Shown: positions 17,490 through 26,947 of the stretch, one piece after another
Position numbering within the stretch: the first letter of the stretch is position 1
How the letters are laid out: the number at the start of each line of letters is the position of its first letter
From: Bacteroidota bacterium
GTDB taxonomy: Bacteria > Bacteroidota > Bacteroidia > Chitinophagales > Chitinophagaceae
Assembly: GCA_018267965.1 (NCBI GenBank)
Contig: JAFDXK010000002.1
Coordinates: forward strand, 372,001-436,000
Direction of reading: 5' to 3'
DNA length: 64,000 nucleotides
Translations under genes and position numbers: made by a program
The notes under the pieces: model-generated
What the model saw: only the letters and a program-made list of their open reading frames with translations
Told to the model about the DNA's origin: nothing
Databases searched by the model: none

Positions 17490-18296
17490 ATGAAAATTAA
17501 GAATATCATTAAAGGAATAGAAAACTTAGAACCAGCTGCATTTGAACAAACAGAAGACCGCCGCAGCATATTAAAAAGCTTCGGAGCTAAGATTGCCGCA
17601 GCAGCAATTCCGGTTATAGCATTATCTTCTAAAAAATCGTCTGCGAAAACAACAGACGTGCTCGCTGAATCTATCGTATTTGCATTAGGTATCACTTTGA
17701 TGCAAGAGAAGTTTTACCTGCTGGCCACAACTCAAAATGTACCATGGCCTCCGGAAGTAGAAGCTAACATAAAGAAAATATACAAAGACAAACAAGCACA
17801 AAATAAATACTGGACTGATGTATTAGTTGCTACAGGTAATACAGTTCCTGCACCGTTATCTTACAATTTTGCATTACATAATCAACTGAATGATGTTTTT
17901 ACTAATTATTCATCATTCCTGCTTGTTGCTCAAGTGTTAGAAGATGTTGGTGTAAGAATGTACGGTACTGCGGTTTTAGGCCTTGTAACTAATAAAGCCT
18001 TACGTGGCGATGCCATTAATATGCGTTCAGCTAATGCACGTCATGCTGCACACATTCGTTTATTGCGCCGTAATGCAGGAGTTGATATGATGCCTTGGAT
18101 CACAGGAAATAATGCCAATACAGTAATTGGCGAAGTAATTAAAGGCTATCAGGGTGAAGACAACACTATGCAGGGCATATACAACATTACCAATCTGAAT
18201 GGTGCTAAAATTTCTTTCAATGCTGCAACCGAGGCTTTTGATGAACCAATGGAAAAAGCAGAAGCCGAATTGTTTATACAAGGATTTACAACATAA
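17490..18296 (+). CDS. Second ferritin-like domain protein, metal ligands degenerate
   Basis: A 268-residue protein, 12 bases behind its paralogue. It has a Tat-like signal (RRSILKSFGAKIAAAA) but no lipobox Cys. The four-helix PF13668 pattern is retained in outline. Most expected ligands differ: helix 2 reads KQAQNKYW where the partner has an ExxH, and helix 4 reads NARHAAHI with Asn for the acidic residue. Glu remains in helix 1 (MQEKFYLLA) and helix 3 (VLEDVGVRM). A structural subunit that pairs with the first protein is one reading. A terminator follows 21 bases later. Confidence 0.82.
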   Translation: MKIKNIIKGIENLEPAAFEQTEDRRSILKSFGAKIAAAAIPVIALSSKKSSAKTTDVLAESIVFALGITLMQEKFYLLATTQNVPWPPEVEANIKKIYKDKQAQNKYWTDVLVATGNTVPAPLSYNFALHNQLNDVFTNYSSFLLVAQVLEDVGVRMYGTAVLGLVTNKALRGDAINMRSANARHAAHIRLLRRNAGVDMMPWITGNNANTVIGEVIKGYQGEDNTMQGIYNITNLNGAKISFNAATEAFDEPMEKAEAELFIQGFTT

Positions 18297-18317
18297 TAAC
18301 AATAACATTGCATTGAT

Positions 18318-18347
18318 AAAGCCATCTGCCCAGCAGGTGGCTTTTTT
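18318..18347 (+). terminator. Terminator after the ferritin-like pair
   Basis: A 12-base-pair hairpin (AAAGCCATCTGC / GCAGGTGGCTTT, loop of three, one T-G pair) followed by a T run. It ends the ferritin-like operon and lies against the end of the convergent priA. Confidence 0.9.
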
Positions 18348-18349
18348 AG

Positions 18350-20833
18350 TTATAGTGGATCAACATCAAAAAGAATCTGGACAGCGTTATTACCTTTTAT
18401 TCCGGTAACAACCTGTTTCTGATGAAGCAATAATTGTTTTACTTGTTCTATAGTGCGACTGTCCCGAGGGCATTTCACCCACACCTCTTGAATGTACTGA
18501 TTTCTTATTCTTGAAACTAATGCAGGCACCGGGCCCTGTATCGATATTGTTTTTATATCCTGTAAAGCTGTAGCTATTGCCATAGCGGCTTCAATTGCCT
18601 TAGGTTCTTCTTTGTGTTTGCAGGTAATTTTTACCAGTCTTGAAAACGGGGGATAACCAAAATTCTTTCGGTAGATAATTTCCTGTTCATAAAATGCCTG
18701 CACATCATGTTGCTGCACCCATTGTAACACCGGGTGGTGCATATTATAAGCCTGTATCAAAACCTGCCCAGCTCCATCTGTTCTGCCTGCTCTGCCACTC
18801 ACTTGCTCCATTAATTGAAATGCACGTTCATTTACTCTGAAATCAGGATAGCTTAATAAACTGTCTGCACTCAATATGCCAACAAGTGAGACATTAGCAA
18901 AATCCAATCCCTTCACCACCATTTGCGTACCAATTAGAATATCAATTTTTTGCTTTTCTAATTCCTGCAGCAATTGTGACATACTCTCTTTGCCTCTCAT
19001 GCTGTCTATATCCATACGCGCTATCCTTGCTTTCGGGAATAGTTGATGTATTTCTTCTTCTATTTTTTCTGTTCCAAAACTTTTGCTTTGTATTCTGTTG
19101 CTGCCACATGATGGGCAGGTATGTATGATAGCAGAACGCTGACCACAGTAATGGCAATGCAGTTTATCGGTGCTCTTATGATAGGTTAATGATACAGCAC
19201 AATTCTTGCATTGTGGCACCCATCCGCACACCGTACACAATTGAAATGGTGCATATCCTCTGCGATTTTGAAACAGTATGACCTGTTTCTTTTTTTGGAG
19301 TGTGGTGGCTATGGCCGTATAAAGGTCAGGTGTTATTAACCTGATGCCTTGATTGCGTACATGTTCTAAGGTAGATGCATTAATGATTTGAATAGAAGGC
19401 ATATTGACACCCATATACCTTTCTTTCAGGTTTACATAAGCATACTTGCCCTGGCTGGAATTATATAAACTTTCTACAGAAGGTGTCGCTGAGCCTAATA
19501 TCACTTTGGCATTGTGCAATGTCGCTAAATATATAGCTGCATCTCTTGCATGAAAACGTGGTGCCGGGTCTTTTTGCTTGTACGATGCATCATGTTCTTC
19601 GTCGGCGATTATTAATCCTAAGTCATTATACGGTAGCCATAATGCAGAACGTGGCCCGACTACTATTTTGTATTTTCCTTGCCTTACTTTTTCCCATATC
19701 TCTACACGCTCATTATTACTGAAGCGTGAGTGATATACACCAAGCTCTTCGCCAAAGTATGCATATAGCCTGCTTACCAATTGCGTGGTCAAGCCTATTT
19801 CTGGCAGTAGGAATAATGCCTGCTTACCTTGTGCCAGGTATTCTTTTATTTTATGAATATAGAGTAGCGTTTTACCACTGCCCGTTACGCCTTGCAATAG
19901 CAGAATGTCTTTTTCCTCCAACCCTTTCTCTAATTCGCGGTAAGCGATTTTTTGTGCAGGAGTGAATTCAATTTTTTTAATAGATTCATTTACATCTGTT
20001 GTTATCCTGTCTATTTCTCGTTCTTCTATTTTGAAAATGCCTTTATCAGCAAGTGTTTTTATCTGTGCTGCTGTTGCGCCTGAACGTTCGAGCAAATCAT
20101 GTTGTCGAACAATCTTATTTTTGATTGATAACTCTGTATATGCCATCACTACATCCAACTGGCGTGGTGCGCGTTGCAGTTCATCAAATAAACGGTGCAT
20201 GGCTTCTTCGCTGTTGTATGCAGGTGCAAGGGTTATAATTCTTTCTTTGCGGGGTTTATATAATGGCTCTAATTCGTCGTGAATAGTTACTACTTCTTTT
20301 TCTATTAATTCATTTAATGCAATAGTCAGATACCTGCTGCCTACTATATTACGTAGTTCAGAAATAGTCAGTTCTTTTCTCAACTCCAGTGCTTCAGCCG
20401 CTGGAAAAGTTTCATTGCTCCACTCGTTCACGACATCCTCATGCTGTGGAGCCCATTGCAACCTGGTTTCGCCACTAAGTTTTAAATGAGATGGTAATGC
20501 AGCCTGCATCACCTCTCCTGGTGCAGCCATATAATATTGCCCTACCCATTTCCAGAATTTGAGTTGCGTTTCATTAACAATAGGGAATTCATCTATCAGT
20601 GCCCTGATGGGTTTTACTTCATAACCTTCGGGTTGATGATTATGCAACGCTGCTACTACCGCAGAATATAATTTATTCCGTCCCAGAGATATTTCTACTC
20701 TCATTCCCGGATGTATTAACCCTTGCATTTCATGGGGTATGCCATAAGTAAGCATTCCCGGCAGGTTGAGGGGCAGAATAACATCGGCAAAACGAAACTG
20801 GCCATCTTCATTATTCGCAAAAAGCGATTGCAT
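18350..20833 (-). CDS. priA: Primosomal protein N' (replication restart helicase)
   Basis: An 827-residue 3'-5' helicase that reloads the replisome at collapsed forks. Seen in order: the 3'-DNA-binding domain, Walker A GVTGSGKTLLYI, the DEEH box in IIADEEHDASYKQ, GSATPSVES, the zinc-binding insertion with eight Cys (CTVCGWVPQCKNC, then CHYCG and CPSCG), and the C-terminal motifs GTQMVVKGLDF and QVSGRAGR. The length is slightly above the E. coli enzyme (732). A 51-residue membrane peptide is encoded 31 bases upstream on the same strand. Confidence 0.97.
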   Translation of the reverse strand: MQSLFANNEDGQFRFADVILPLNLPGMLTYGIPHEMQGLIHPGMRVEISLGRNKLYSAVVAALHNHQPEGYEVKPIRALIDEFPIVNETQLKFWKWVGQYYMAAPGEVMQAALPSHLKLSGETRLQWAPQHEDVVNEWSNETFPAAEALELRKELTISELRNIVGSRYLTIALNELIEKEVVTIHDELEPLYKPRKERIITLAPAYNSEEAMHRLFDELQRAPRQLDVVMAYTELSIKNKIVRQHDLLERSGATAAQIKTLADKGIFKIEEREIDRITTDVNESIKKIEFTPAQKIAYRELEKGLEEKDILLLQGVTGSGKTLLYIHKIKEYLAQGKQALFLLPEIGLTTQLVSRLYAYFGEELGVYHSRFSNNERVEIWEKVRQGKYKIVVGPRSALWLPYNDLGLIIADEEHDASYKQKDPAPRFHARDAAIYLATLHNAKVILGSATPSVESLYNSSQGKYAYVNLKERYMGVNMPSIQIINASTLEHVRNQGIRLITPDLYTAIATTLQKKKQVILFQNRRGYAPFQLCTVCGWVPQCKNCAVSLTYHKSTDKLHCHYCGQRSAIIHTCPSCGSNRIQSKSFGTEKIEEEIHQLFPKARIARMDIDSMRGKESMSQLLQELEKQKIDILIGTQMVVKGLDFANVSLVGILSADSLLSYPDFRVNERAFQLMEQVSGRAGRTDGAGQVLIQAYNMHHPVLQWVQQHDVQAFYEQEIIYRKNFGYPPFSRLVKITCKHKEEPKAIEAAMAIATALQDIKTISIQGPVPALVSRIRNQYIQEVWVKCPRDSRTIEQVKQLLLHQKQVVTGIKGNNAVQILFDVDPL

Positions 20834-20864
20834 AGCTATGCAAGTTAAGCGGAATTAGTGATTA

Positions 20865-21020
20865 CTAATGATGAGTAAAGTAAACAATAGCACAAGCTAT
20901 AACTGCCAGCAGCAAAGTTTGCCAAATTATTTTCCCAATGGGCTTTTCACTGCGTACTGAAATCACTACAAAAAATGCTACGAGGATGATAGCGGGGAGA
21001 AATTGTTTTAATACATCCAT
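20865..21020 (-). CDS. 51-residue two-helix membrane peptide upstream of priA
   Basis: An ATG at 21020 opens a 51-codon frame ending in TAG at 20865. The product starts MDVLKQFLPAIILVAFFVVI, has a short charged loop (RSEKPIGK), and a second hydrophobic segment (TLLLAVIACAIVYF) before ending in THH. The two-helix hairpin is the whole protein. It fills most of the 309-base gap between priA and clpX and would be co-transcribed with priA. No function is recognised. The composition, start and hydrophobic periodicity argue for a real gene; conservation is untested. Confidence 0.6.
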   Translation of the reverse strand: MDVLKQFLPAIILVAFFVVISVRSEKPIGKIIWQTLLLAVIACAIVYFTHH

Positions 21021-21114
21021 AAATCACTGGAATTAGTTTATTAATATACATCTTTAATTTATAGGATACTATACCGCATCATAGTGAAATAAAAGCGTAT
21101 TATTTAATTAATCG

Positions 21115-21122
21115 TACCTTTG
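21115..21122 (+). promoter_or_regulatory. -7 promoter element of clpX
   Basis: TACCTTTG matches the Bacteroidota -7 consensus TAnnTTTG and lies 20 bases upstream of the clpX ATG. No clear -33 TTG is seen at the usual spacing. Confidence 0.6.
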
Positions 21123-21142
21123 CAGGCTAAAGCAGTGAAATC

Positions 21143-22384
21143 ATGGCGAAGCAGTCCGAAAGAAAATGTTCTTTTTGTGAGCGGTCTGAAAACGAAGTAA
21201 ACATTTTGTTTACGGGCCTTAAAGGGAATATATGCGACCAATGCATTGAAAATGCACATCATTTGCTGCAAGAGGCCAATGCAGATTCGGGTAAGAAAAG
21301 TACTGGTGGTGATATAAGAAATCACACCATGCATAAACCTCGTGAGATAAAAGCTTTTCTCGACCAATATGTAATAGGGCAGGATGATGCTAAAAAAGTA
21401 TTAGCCGTTGCTATATACAATCACTACAAAAGGCTCATGCACCCTGTGCAGGATGATGTAGAGATTGATAAGTCTAATATCATCATGGTGGGTGAAACAG
21501 GTACAGGTAAAACGTTACTGGCTAAAACCATAGCACGTTTGTTGCAGGTACCTTTTGCTATTGTAGATGCTACAGTTTTTACAGAAGCAGGCTACGTAGG
21601 CGAAGACGTAGAAAGTATTTTATCGCGTTTATTGCAGTCATGCAATTTTGATGTTACAGCTGCTGAACGTGGTATTGTGTATATAGACGAAATAGATAAA
21701 GTAGGGCGTAAAGGCGATAACCCATCAATTACTCGTGACGTAAGCGGAGAAGGTGTGCAGCAGGCAATGCTGAAACTGCTGGAAGGTTCTGAAGTGCTGG
21801 TGCCACCACAGGGCGGCAGAAAACACCCTGAACAAAAGATGGTGAAAATCAACACACAAAACATCCTCTTCATTTGCGGAGGTGCTTTTGAGGGTATAGA
21901 TAAAATGATTGCCCGTCGTGTGCAAACGGCAGCTATCGGCTACAATGCTATTAAAGCAACCAAAGAGCTCGACCGCTCAAACCTGTTGCAGTATGTAAAT
22001 GCGCAGGATTTACGCACTTTCGGTTTGATTCCTGAACTTTTAGGACGTTTACCAATTGTTACCTATCTGAATCCATTAGATAATGATGCGTTGAAACGCA
22101 TATTGACTGAGCCTAAGAATGCACTCATCAAGCAGTACAAAAAACTGTTTGAATACGAAGGCATACAGTTGAAGGTAGATGATGGTGTTCTGGATTATAT
22201 GGTAGAAAAAGCAGTGCAGTTTAAATTAGGCGGACGTGGTTTGCGTGCTATTTGCGAAATGATACTGACTGATGCCATGTTTGATATGCCATCAGAAAAG
22301 CATGATGGTAAATTCCACCTGACATTGGAATACGCCAAACAAATGCTGGAACATGCCAAACTCGATTATTTAAAAGCAGCTTAA
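21143..22384 (+). CDS. clpX: ATP-dependent Clp protease ATP-binding subunit ClpX
   Basis: A 413-residue AAA+ unfoldase that feeds substrates to ClpP. The N-terminal zinc-binding domain has Cys9, Cys12, Cys31 and Cys34. The AAA+ module carries Walker A GETGTGKT at 117-124, the pore loop GYVGEDVE, Walker B YIDEIDK, sensor and arginine-finger regions, and the C-terminal small domain with [11 protein letters not shown]. Length and arrangement are canonical. clpP is not in the window. It is followed 21 bases later by a small helical protein gene. Confidence 0.97.
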   Translation: MAKQSERKCSFCERSENEVNILFTGLKGNICDQCIENAHHLLQEANADSGKKSTGGDIRNHTMHKPREIKAFLDQYVIGQDDAKKVLAVAIYNHYKRLMHPVQDDVEIDKSNIIMVGETGTGKTLLAKTIARLLQVPFAIVDATVFTEAGYVGEDVESILSRLLQSCNFDVTAAERGIVYIDEIDKVGRKGDNPSITRDVSGEGVQQAMLKLLEGSEVLVPPQGGRKHPEQKMVKINTQNILFICGGAFEGIDKMIARRVQTAAIGYNAIKATKELDRSNLLQYVNAQDLRTFGLIPELLGRLPIVTYLNPLDNDALKRILTEPKNALIKQYKKLFEYEGIQLKVDDGVLDYMVEKAVQFKLGGRGLRAICEMILTDAMFDMPSEKHDGKFHLTLEYAKQMLEHAKLDYLKAA

Positions 22385-22405
22385 AACTATTTAAATCATA
22401 TTCTT

Positions 22406-22720
22406 ATGGACAACGCATTATTAGAACAGTTAAAAACCAAAGCAGGACTTACAGAAGAACAAGCTGTGAAAGCGATGCAAACTATGATTGAATTCATTAA
22501 ATCCAAGGTGCCACCGATGATGCATGGCATGATTGACAACTTTTTGGATGATGGTGAAAGTGTAACAGACAAAATGAAAAATGTTGCCAACACAGCAAAA
22601 GAAAACATGGAAGATTTTGCTAAAGAAGCAGGCGATAAAATGGGCGATTTTGCACACAAAGCCCAAGATGCTGCCAAAGATGCTTTAGATAAGCTGAATG
22701 AGTTTATGAAGAAGAAATAA
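22406..22720 (+). CDS. 104-residue helical protein of unknown function
   Basis: Starts at an ATG 21 bases after clpX. The first 50 residues look like a small helical domain (LKTKAGLTEEQAVKAMQT, then KVPPMMHGMIDNFL). The second half is an amphipathic, Lys/Asp/Ala-rich repeat region (KENMEDFAKEAGDKMGDF, AQDAAKDALDKL) resembling LEA-type 11-residue periodicity or a coiled coil. No signal peptide is present. I cannot assign a function. Co-transcription with clpX is likely, and a strong terminator follows. Confidence 0.8.
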   Translation: MDNALLEQLKTKAGLTEEQAVKAMQTMIEFIKSKVPPMMHGMIDNFLDDGESVTDKMKNVANTAKENMEDFAKEAGDKMGDFAHKAQDAAKDALDKLNEFMKKK

Positions 22721-22740
22721 ACTACGATACTTGATACAAA

Positions 22741-22775
22741 TAATAAAGCCCCGCAATTTGCGGGGCTTTATTATT
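22741..22775. terminator. Bidirectional terminator between clpX operon and FlaA1-like gene
   Basis: A perfect hairpin, TAAAGCCCCGCA / TGCGGGGCTTTA with a three-base loop, flanked by A/T runs. It lies 20 bases after the helical protein gene and directly at the end of the convergent nucleotide-sugar enzyme gene. Confidence 0.9.
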
Positions 22776-24698
22776 TTATTTACCAGAATTGGCTCTTACA
22801 GTTTCGTAAGTACTATTACTGCTTACAAATTCAGGCACCAGTTCTTTCATTATGCCCACTGTTTCCAGTGTATAGTGCCTTTGTGCACTGGAGATAAGTT
22901 TATCTACCTTGTCTTTAATAGCTATGTAATCGTATTCAGGTACTTTAGCTATCATTATCTTATCGTGGTAAGTAGGCACTACATTTTCGCTATTGTTCAA
23001 TAACTCTTCATACAGTTTTTCACCAGGGCGTAGACCTGTATAAGTTATCTTAATATCTACATCAGGTTCTTTACCTGCCAGGCGGATTATCTTTTTAGCA
23101 AGGTCTACAATCTTTACAGGTTCACCCATATCAAACACAAATATCTCGCTGCCTTGTCCCATTACACCTGCTTCAATTACCAACTGGCAGGCTTCTGGTA
23201 TGGTCATAAAGTAGCGGGTGATTTCAGGGTGTGTAACTGTAATAGGTCCGCCTTTTTCCAATTGCTTTTTGAATATCGGGATAACAGAACCATTAGAGCC
23301 TAATACATTACCAAATCGTGTGGTAACAAATTTAGTAATGTTAGTGTTTCGTACTACTTCACCTTTGTTCAATAAGTACTTATAATAGCTCTGTGTAAAT
23401 ATCTCAGCAATACGTTTTGATGCACCCATAATGTTGGTAGGGTTAACGGCCTTGTCTGTAGATACCATCACAAACTTTTCTACACCATTAGCGATAGAAA
23501 GTTCTGCAAGTGTTTTAGTGCCAAATACATTATTAAGCACTGCTACTGACGGATTATCTTCCATTAATGGCACGTGCTTATATGCTGCTGCGTGGAATAC
23601 TACTTCAGGATTATATATTTCAAACAAGTGTTCCATACGTACTCGGTCGCATATATCGCCGAGATAAGCCTTAACACTTGCACCGGGGTTAGTTTCTTTC
23701 AACTCCAGTACCAGGTCATGCATTGGCGTTTCTGCCTTATCGCACATGATGATGAGCGAAGGCTTGTATTTCAGCAACTGACGCACCATTTCGCTGCCTA
23801 TAGAACCTGCAGCACCTGTAACTAATATTTTCTTACCCTTTAATTCAAAATGTATTTTGTCGTTGTCAATCCTGATAACTTCACGTTCCAGCAAATCTTC
23901 GATGTTAATGTCTTTCAATGCGTCTGTGTCCAATTTGCCATCCAACCATTGTTGTACAGGCGGCACCTGTTGTACTTTCAGACCGTGTTGCAGGCATTTA
24001 TCAACCAGGTAGTTCAGCTTCTCTCTCGATATTTTTCTATTGGCAATGATGAGTAGTTCAACATTTTCTTCCTTCAGTTTTTGAAAGCCCGAATCATCTA
24101 TGCTGTATATCGGAATACCTTCCATCAGCTTGCCCGTACGACTCAGCAATTCATCCATGAAAGCAACTACCTGCAGGTTGCTACTCGGAAAGTCATTGAT
24201 TACCTTTTTGGTTTGCAATCCGTTTTCTCCAATATCATATACTGCAGCCTTTACCTTATTTCTTTCCAGGTTATGCTGTTGATAGTATTTGAAAATATAT
24301 CGTACTAATAACCTATAGGTTATCAGGGCGAAATTGGTAATGAAGAAATTGATGACAACAACCGAAATAGGGAAGAGGTAAATGTTTGATGAGGATTGGT
24401 TGACAATAAAATTGATAGAGAAGTAGAACACTGCAGCTATCGAATTCACTACTAATAACCTGAAGGTGTCCTCAATATTTGTGTACCTGATAATACCTGC
24501 ATACGTTTTTAACATATAAAACAGGCTGGCATTCAATGCAAGAGACACCCCGAGTATGATAGACATATCATAGCGAGATACATCTTGTAAGTTGAAGTTA
24601 AACCTCAGGATAAAAGAGAAGAATAAGCAGAACTCAACACAAAAAATGTCAAGCAGGAAAATGAGCCAACGTGGTAAAATGCGTATTCTGTAATACAT
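22776..24698 (-). CDS. FlaA1/CapD/PglF-type nucleotide-sugar 4,6-dehydratase/epimerase
   Basis: A 640-residue membrane-bound polysaccharide biosynthesis enzyme. Four N-terminal hydrophobic helices (for example WLIFLLDIFCVEFCLFFSFI) precede a CoA-binding-like Rossmann domain and the extended SDR catalytic domain. The catalytic domain starts GAAGSIGSEMVRQLL. The segment TDKAVNPTNIMGASKR carries the catalytic Lys; the position of the usual Tyr is replaced by Met, as in PglF-type enzymes. These act on UDP-GlcNAc to make precursors of bacillosamine or capsule sugars. The exact product cannot be told. It stands as a single gene here. Confidence 0.9.
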   Translation of the reverse strand: MYYRIRILPRWLIFLLDIFCVEFCLFFSFILRFNFNLQDVSRYDMSIILGVSLALNASLFYMLKTYAGIIRYTNIEDTFRLLVVNSIAAVFYFSINFIVNQSSSNIYLFPISVVVINFFITNFALITYRLLVRYIFKYYQQHNLERNKVKAAVYDIGENGLQTKKVINDFPSSNLQVVAFMDELLSRTGKLMEGIPIYSIDDSGFQKLKEENVELLIIANRKISREKLNYLVDKCLQHGLKVQQVPPVQQWLDGKLDTDALKDINIEDLLEREVIRIDNDKIHFELKGKKILVTGAAGSIGSEMVRQLLKYKPSLIIMCDKAETPMHDLVLELKETNPGASVKAYLGDICDRVRMEHLFEIYNPEVVFHAAAYKHVPLMEDNPSVAVLNNVFGTKTLAELSIANGVEKFVMVSTDKAVNPTNIMGASKRIAEIFTQSYYKYLLNKGEVVRNTNITKFVTTRFGNVLGSNGSVIPIFKKQLEKGGPITVTHPEITRYFMTIPEACQLVIEAGVMGQGSEIFVFDMGEPVKIVDLAKKIIRLAGKEPDVDIKITYTGLRPGEKLYEELLNNSENVVPTYHDKIMIAKVPEYDYIAIKDKVDKLISSAQRHYTLETVGIMKELVPEFVSSNSTYETVRANSGK

Positions 24699-24826
24699 AG
24701 ATATACATTTGTTTTCTGGTATAGCTTAATATCAAGCTATTACTACATAAGGGGATATTGGCAATTGTCTTACAAATGTAATGATTGCAATGTTATTTTA
24801 ACATTTATTAGAGATTATTATTACGT

Positions 24827-24852
24827 AAAAAAGCCCTCAAAAAGAGGGCTTT
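24827..24852 (-). terminator. Terminator of the TPR gene
   Basis: The hairpin GCCCTC / GAGGGC, extended by A-T pairs with a five-base loop, is followed on the minus strand by a T run. It lies 25 bases beyond the TPR gene stop. Confidence 0.85.
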
Positions 24853-24877
24853 GCTATGAAAGACACTGAAAAATGTA

Positions 24878-26296
24878 TTATTTCTGCTTTTTATATTTAG
24901 CTATCAACTCTGTTACATTGCTACGCATCAAATATTCTGGATTCAGTTCTGTAAATGTTTTCAGCTTGTTAGTGCTCAATTTCAGGGCTTTTTCAAGTTG
25001 CAGCATAGCCTCTTTCGTTTTACCCATTTCAAAAAGCATAGCAGCATGAAAATATCTGAAATCCGCCTTATCACCGCAATGTTCACGGGCTACTTCCAGC
25101 TGGGTAAGCCCTTCATCGTAGTAACCGGCCATGTATAAACCTTTTACAAGCGCCACCCAAGTACTTTTGTTCCCCGGCTTCAGGCGAACGGCATTCAGGT
25201 AACATACCAAAGCCTCGCTTTTGGCATCCATTTCCATCAGACAATTACCGATGGCCATACAATAAGAAGCATTATTCTTATCTAGGTGCAGTGCTACTGA
25301 GAAAGATTTTACAGCCTTTTCCCACTGTTTTTCTCTGGCATAGGTCTCGCCTATTTTAAAGAATATGGTGTCATCTTGCGGGCTAAGTTGCGATGCTTGC
25401 CTGTAATAATGGCGCGCACGCTGAAAATTCTTTTGTTTCTCCCAACAAAAGCCCATGGCTTCAAATATGACGTCTTCTGCTTTCGCAATCTCTAGGTGTT
25501 TTTCCAACACTTCTATTGCTTTATCATAATATTTCAGGCGCATAAAAGCATCAGCAAGATTGCGATACGCGAATTCATATTTTTCATCGATTGCCACGCA
25601 GAACTCATAGGCATCTATAGCCTTCTCATACAGCTTCAGTCCCTGGTATGCTGCACCTAAGTTGAACCAAGCCAGTGCATTATATGGGTCTTCGTCTGTT
25701 ATCTGTGTGTGTAATGTTACGCTCTCTTCAAGACGCTTAGTAAAGTCTGCCCAGAAGCAAATTTTCTGCAAAGCTTCTTCGTTGCGTATATCTATTTTAA
25801 TAACACGCTTCAGTGTATCAAACACCGCATCAAACTCTTCGCACTCATCATATACATCAGAAAGTTCCAGTAACACTTCTATCTTTTCTTTGCCTTCAAA
25901 GTCAGAAGATTTCTGTTCAAGCCATAGTGCGGCCTGGTCATATTTAAACTGGCTGAGCATGATGTCAGAACGCAACAATACCGCATCTAGATTCACCTGG
26001 TCGTATTGTTCTAACTCATCCAGTATTTTAAGTGCCTGTCCGAATTTTTGAGCTTGCGTCAGTATTTCGGCCTTCAGAAGTAATAGTGATGCTGAAAAGG
26101 GATAGTAAGTTCTGGCTATTTCGCAGGCCAGTAGTGCCTGTTCTTCATTGCTGTTTTGAAAATAGAATTCAATCACCCGCTCAAATTCTTCTTCTTCCAT
26201 CATCCGCGCAGACTCGCCTTTCTTCACCTGTTCATACAGCATCAGCAATTCATCCATCGAGTCCCATTCCTCATCCTGAAAATCATCATCAAACAT
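24878..26296 (-). CDS. Cytosolic tetratricopeptide-repeat protein
   Basis: A 472-residue protein with an acidic N-terminus (FDDDFQDEEWDSMDELL), no signal peptide and about ten consecutive TPR units from residue 50 to the end (for example ALAWFNLGAAYQGLKLYEKA and AYRNLADAFMRLKYYDKAIE). Long TPR superhelices serve as interaction platforms. No enzymatic domain is fused. Genes of this type are common in Bacteroidota, but their partners are generally unknown. It is a single gene with its own terminator. Confidence 0.9.
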   Translation of the reverse strand: MFDDDFQDEEWDSMDELLMLYEQVKKGESARMMEEEEFERVIEFYFQNSNEEQALLACEIARTYYPFSASLLLLKAEILTQAQKFGQALKILDELEQYDQVNLDAVLLRSDIMLSQFKYDQAALWLEQKSSDFEGKEKIEVLLELSDVYDECEEFDAVFDTLKRVIKIDIRNEEALQKICFWADFTKRLEESVTLHTQITDEDPYNALAWFNLGAAYQGLKLYEKAIDAYEFCVAIDEKYEFAYRNLADAFMRLKYYDKAIEVLEKHLEIAKAEDVIFEAMGFCWEKQKNFQRARHYYRQASQLSPQDDTIFFKIGETYAREKQWEKAVKSFSVALHLDKNNASYCMAIGNCLMEMDAKSEALVCYLNAVRLKPGNKSTWVALVKGLYMAGYYDEGLTQLEVAREHCGDKADFRYFHAAMLFEMGKTKEAMLQLEKALKLSTNKLKTFTELNPEYLMRSNVTELIAKYKKQK

Positions 26297-26393
26297 AAGC
26301 TAACCTGTTTTATCAAAGTTAACAATAAATAATACCATGTGCCATAGGGTTGTGTTAAGGCAGTGTAAAAATGCACAGGATATCAACAACAAA

Positions 26394-26418
26394 AAATGCC
26401 CCTGATAATGAGGCATTT
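26394..26418 (-). terminator. Weak terminator after the lipoprotein gene at 26.4-26.9 kb
   Basis: A seven-base-pair stem, AAATGCC / GGCATTT, with an 11-base loop. On the minus strand it follows the lipoprotein stop by 22 bases and ends in TTTTT. Confidence 0.6.
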
Positions 26419-26440
26419 CTACATAATATTTTGAGATAAA

Positions 26441-26878
26441 CTATTCCGGGCTTGTCTGGAGGTATAAATAATTGATACCATCTTTCATTGCTTCAGGAAT
26501 AGTAAATGGACGTGTGCCTGATACTGTTCTTGAACGGATGATACTCCATCCGCGGCCGTAGAAAAAGTAATTGCCGGGTTTCAAGTTAGTAAACAATGCC
26601 ATTGGAACACCATCTACATAAGATATATGACAAGAGTCGTCGTATTTATTGTCTTTCGGTACTACGAAAGTATTGTACTTAACATACACTTTCCCACTAT
26701 CTACGTTAAGACCGGTATCTACCAGCACCACACGCATAGTAGCCAAACCGCCCTTACCTGCTACAGATACTGCAGGGGGATTAGTAATGGTTGTTTTCTT
26801 TTTGCAAGCGAACATAGCAGGTATCATCACTGCTACGAACAATATGCCTTTAAACCATGCTGACTTCATGTATTGCAT
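26441..26878 (-). CDS. Lipoprotein of unknown function
   Basis: A 145-residue protein. The signal peptide reads FKGILFVAVMIPAMFAC, with the lipobox M-F-A-C followed by KKK, a typical Bacteroidota lipoprotein start. The mature part of about 115 residues looks like a single beta-sandwich (LATMRVVLVDTGLNVDSGKV, then FTNLKPGNYFFYGRGW), a pattern seen in carbohydrate-binding or carboxypeptidase-regulatory-like domains; this is only resemblance. The ATG three codons in (26869) is an equally likely start. It is the next gene after the GHL10 hydrolase on the same strand, 69 bases away. Confidence 0.72.
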   Translation of the reverse strand: MQYMKSAWFKGILFVAVMIPAMFACKKKTTITNPPAVSVAGKGGLATMRVVLVDTGLNVDSGKVYVKYNTFVVPKDNKYDDSCHISYVDGVPMALFTNLKPGNYFFYGRGWSIIRSRTVSGTRPFTIPEAMKDGINYLYLQTSPE

Positions 26879-26947
26879 TTTTACGGGAGTTGAAGATACA
26901 AAAAACGATTTTAAAATTGCTAATGTTAGGGGTTATAAAATTATTGG

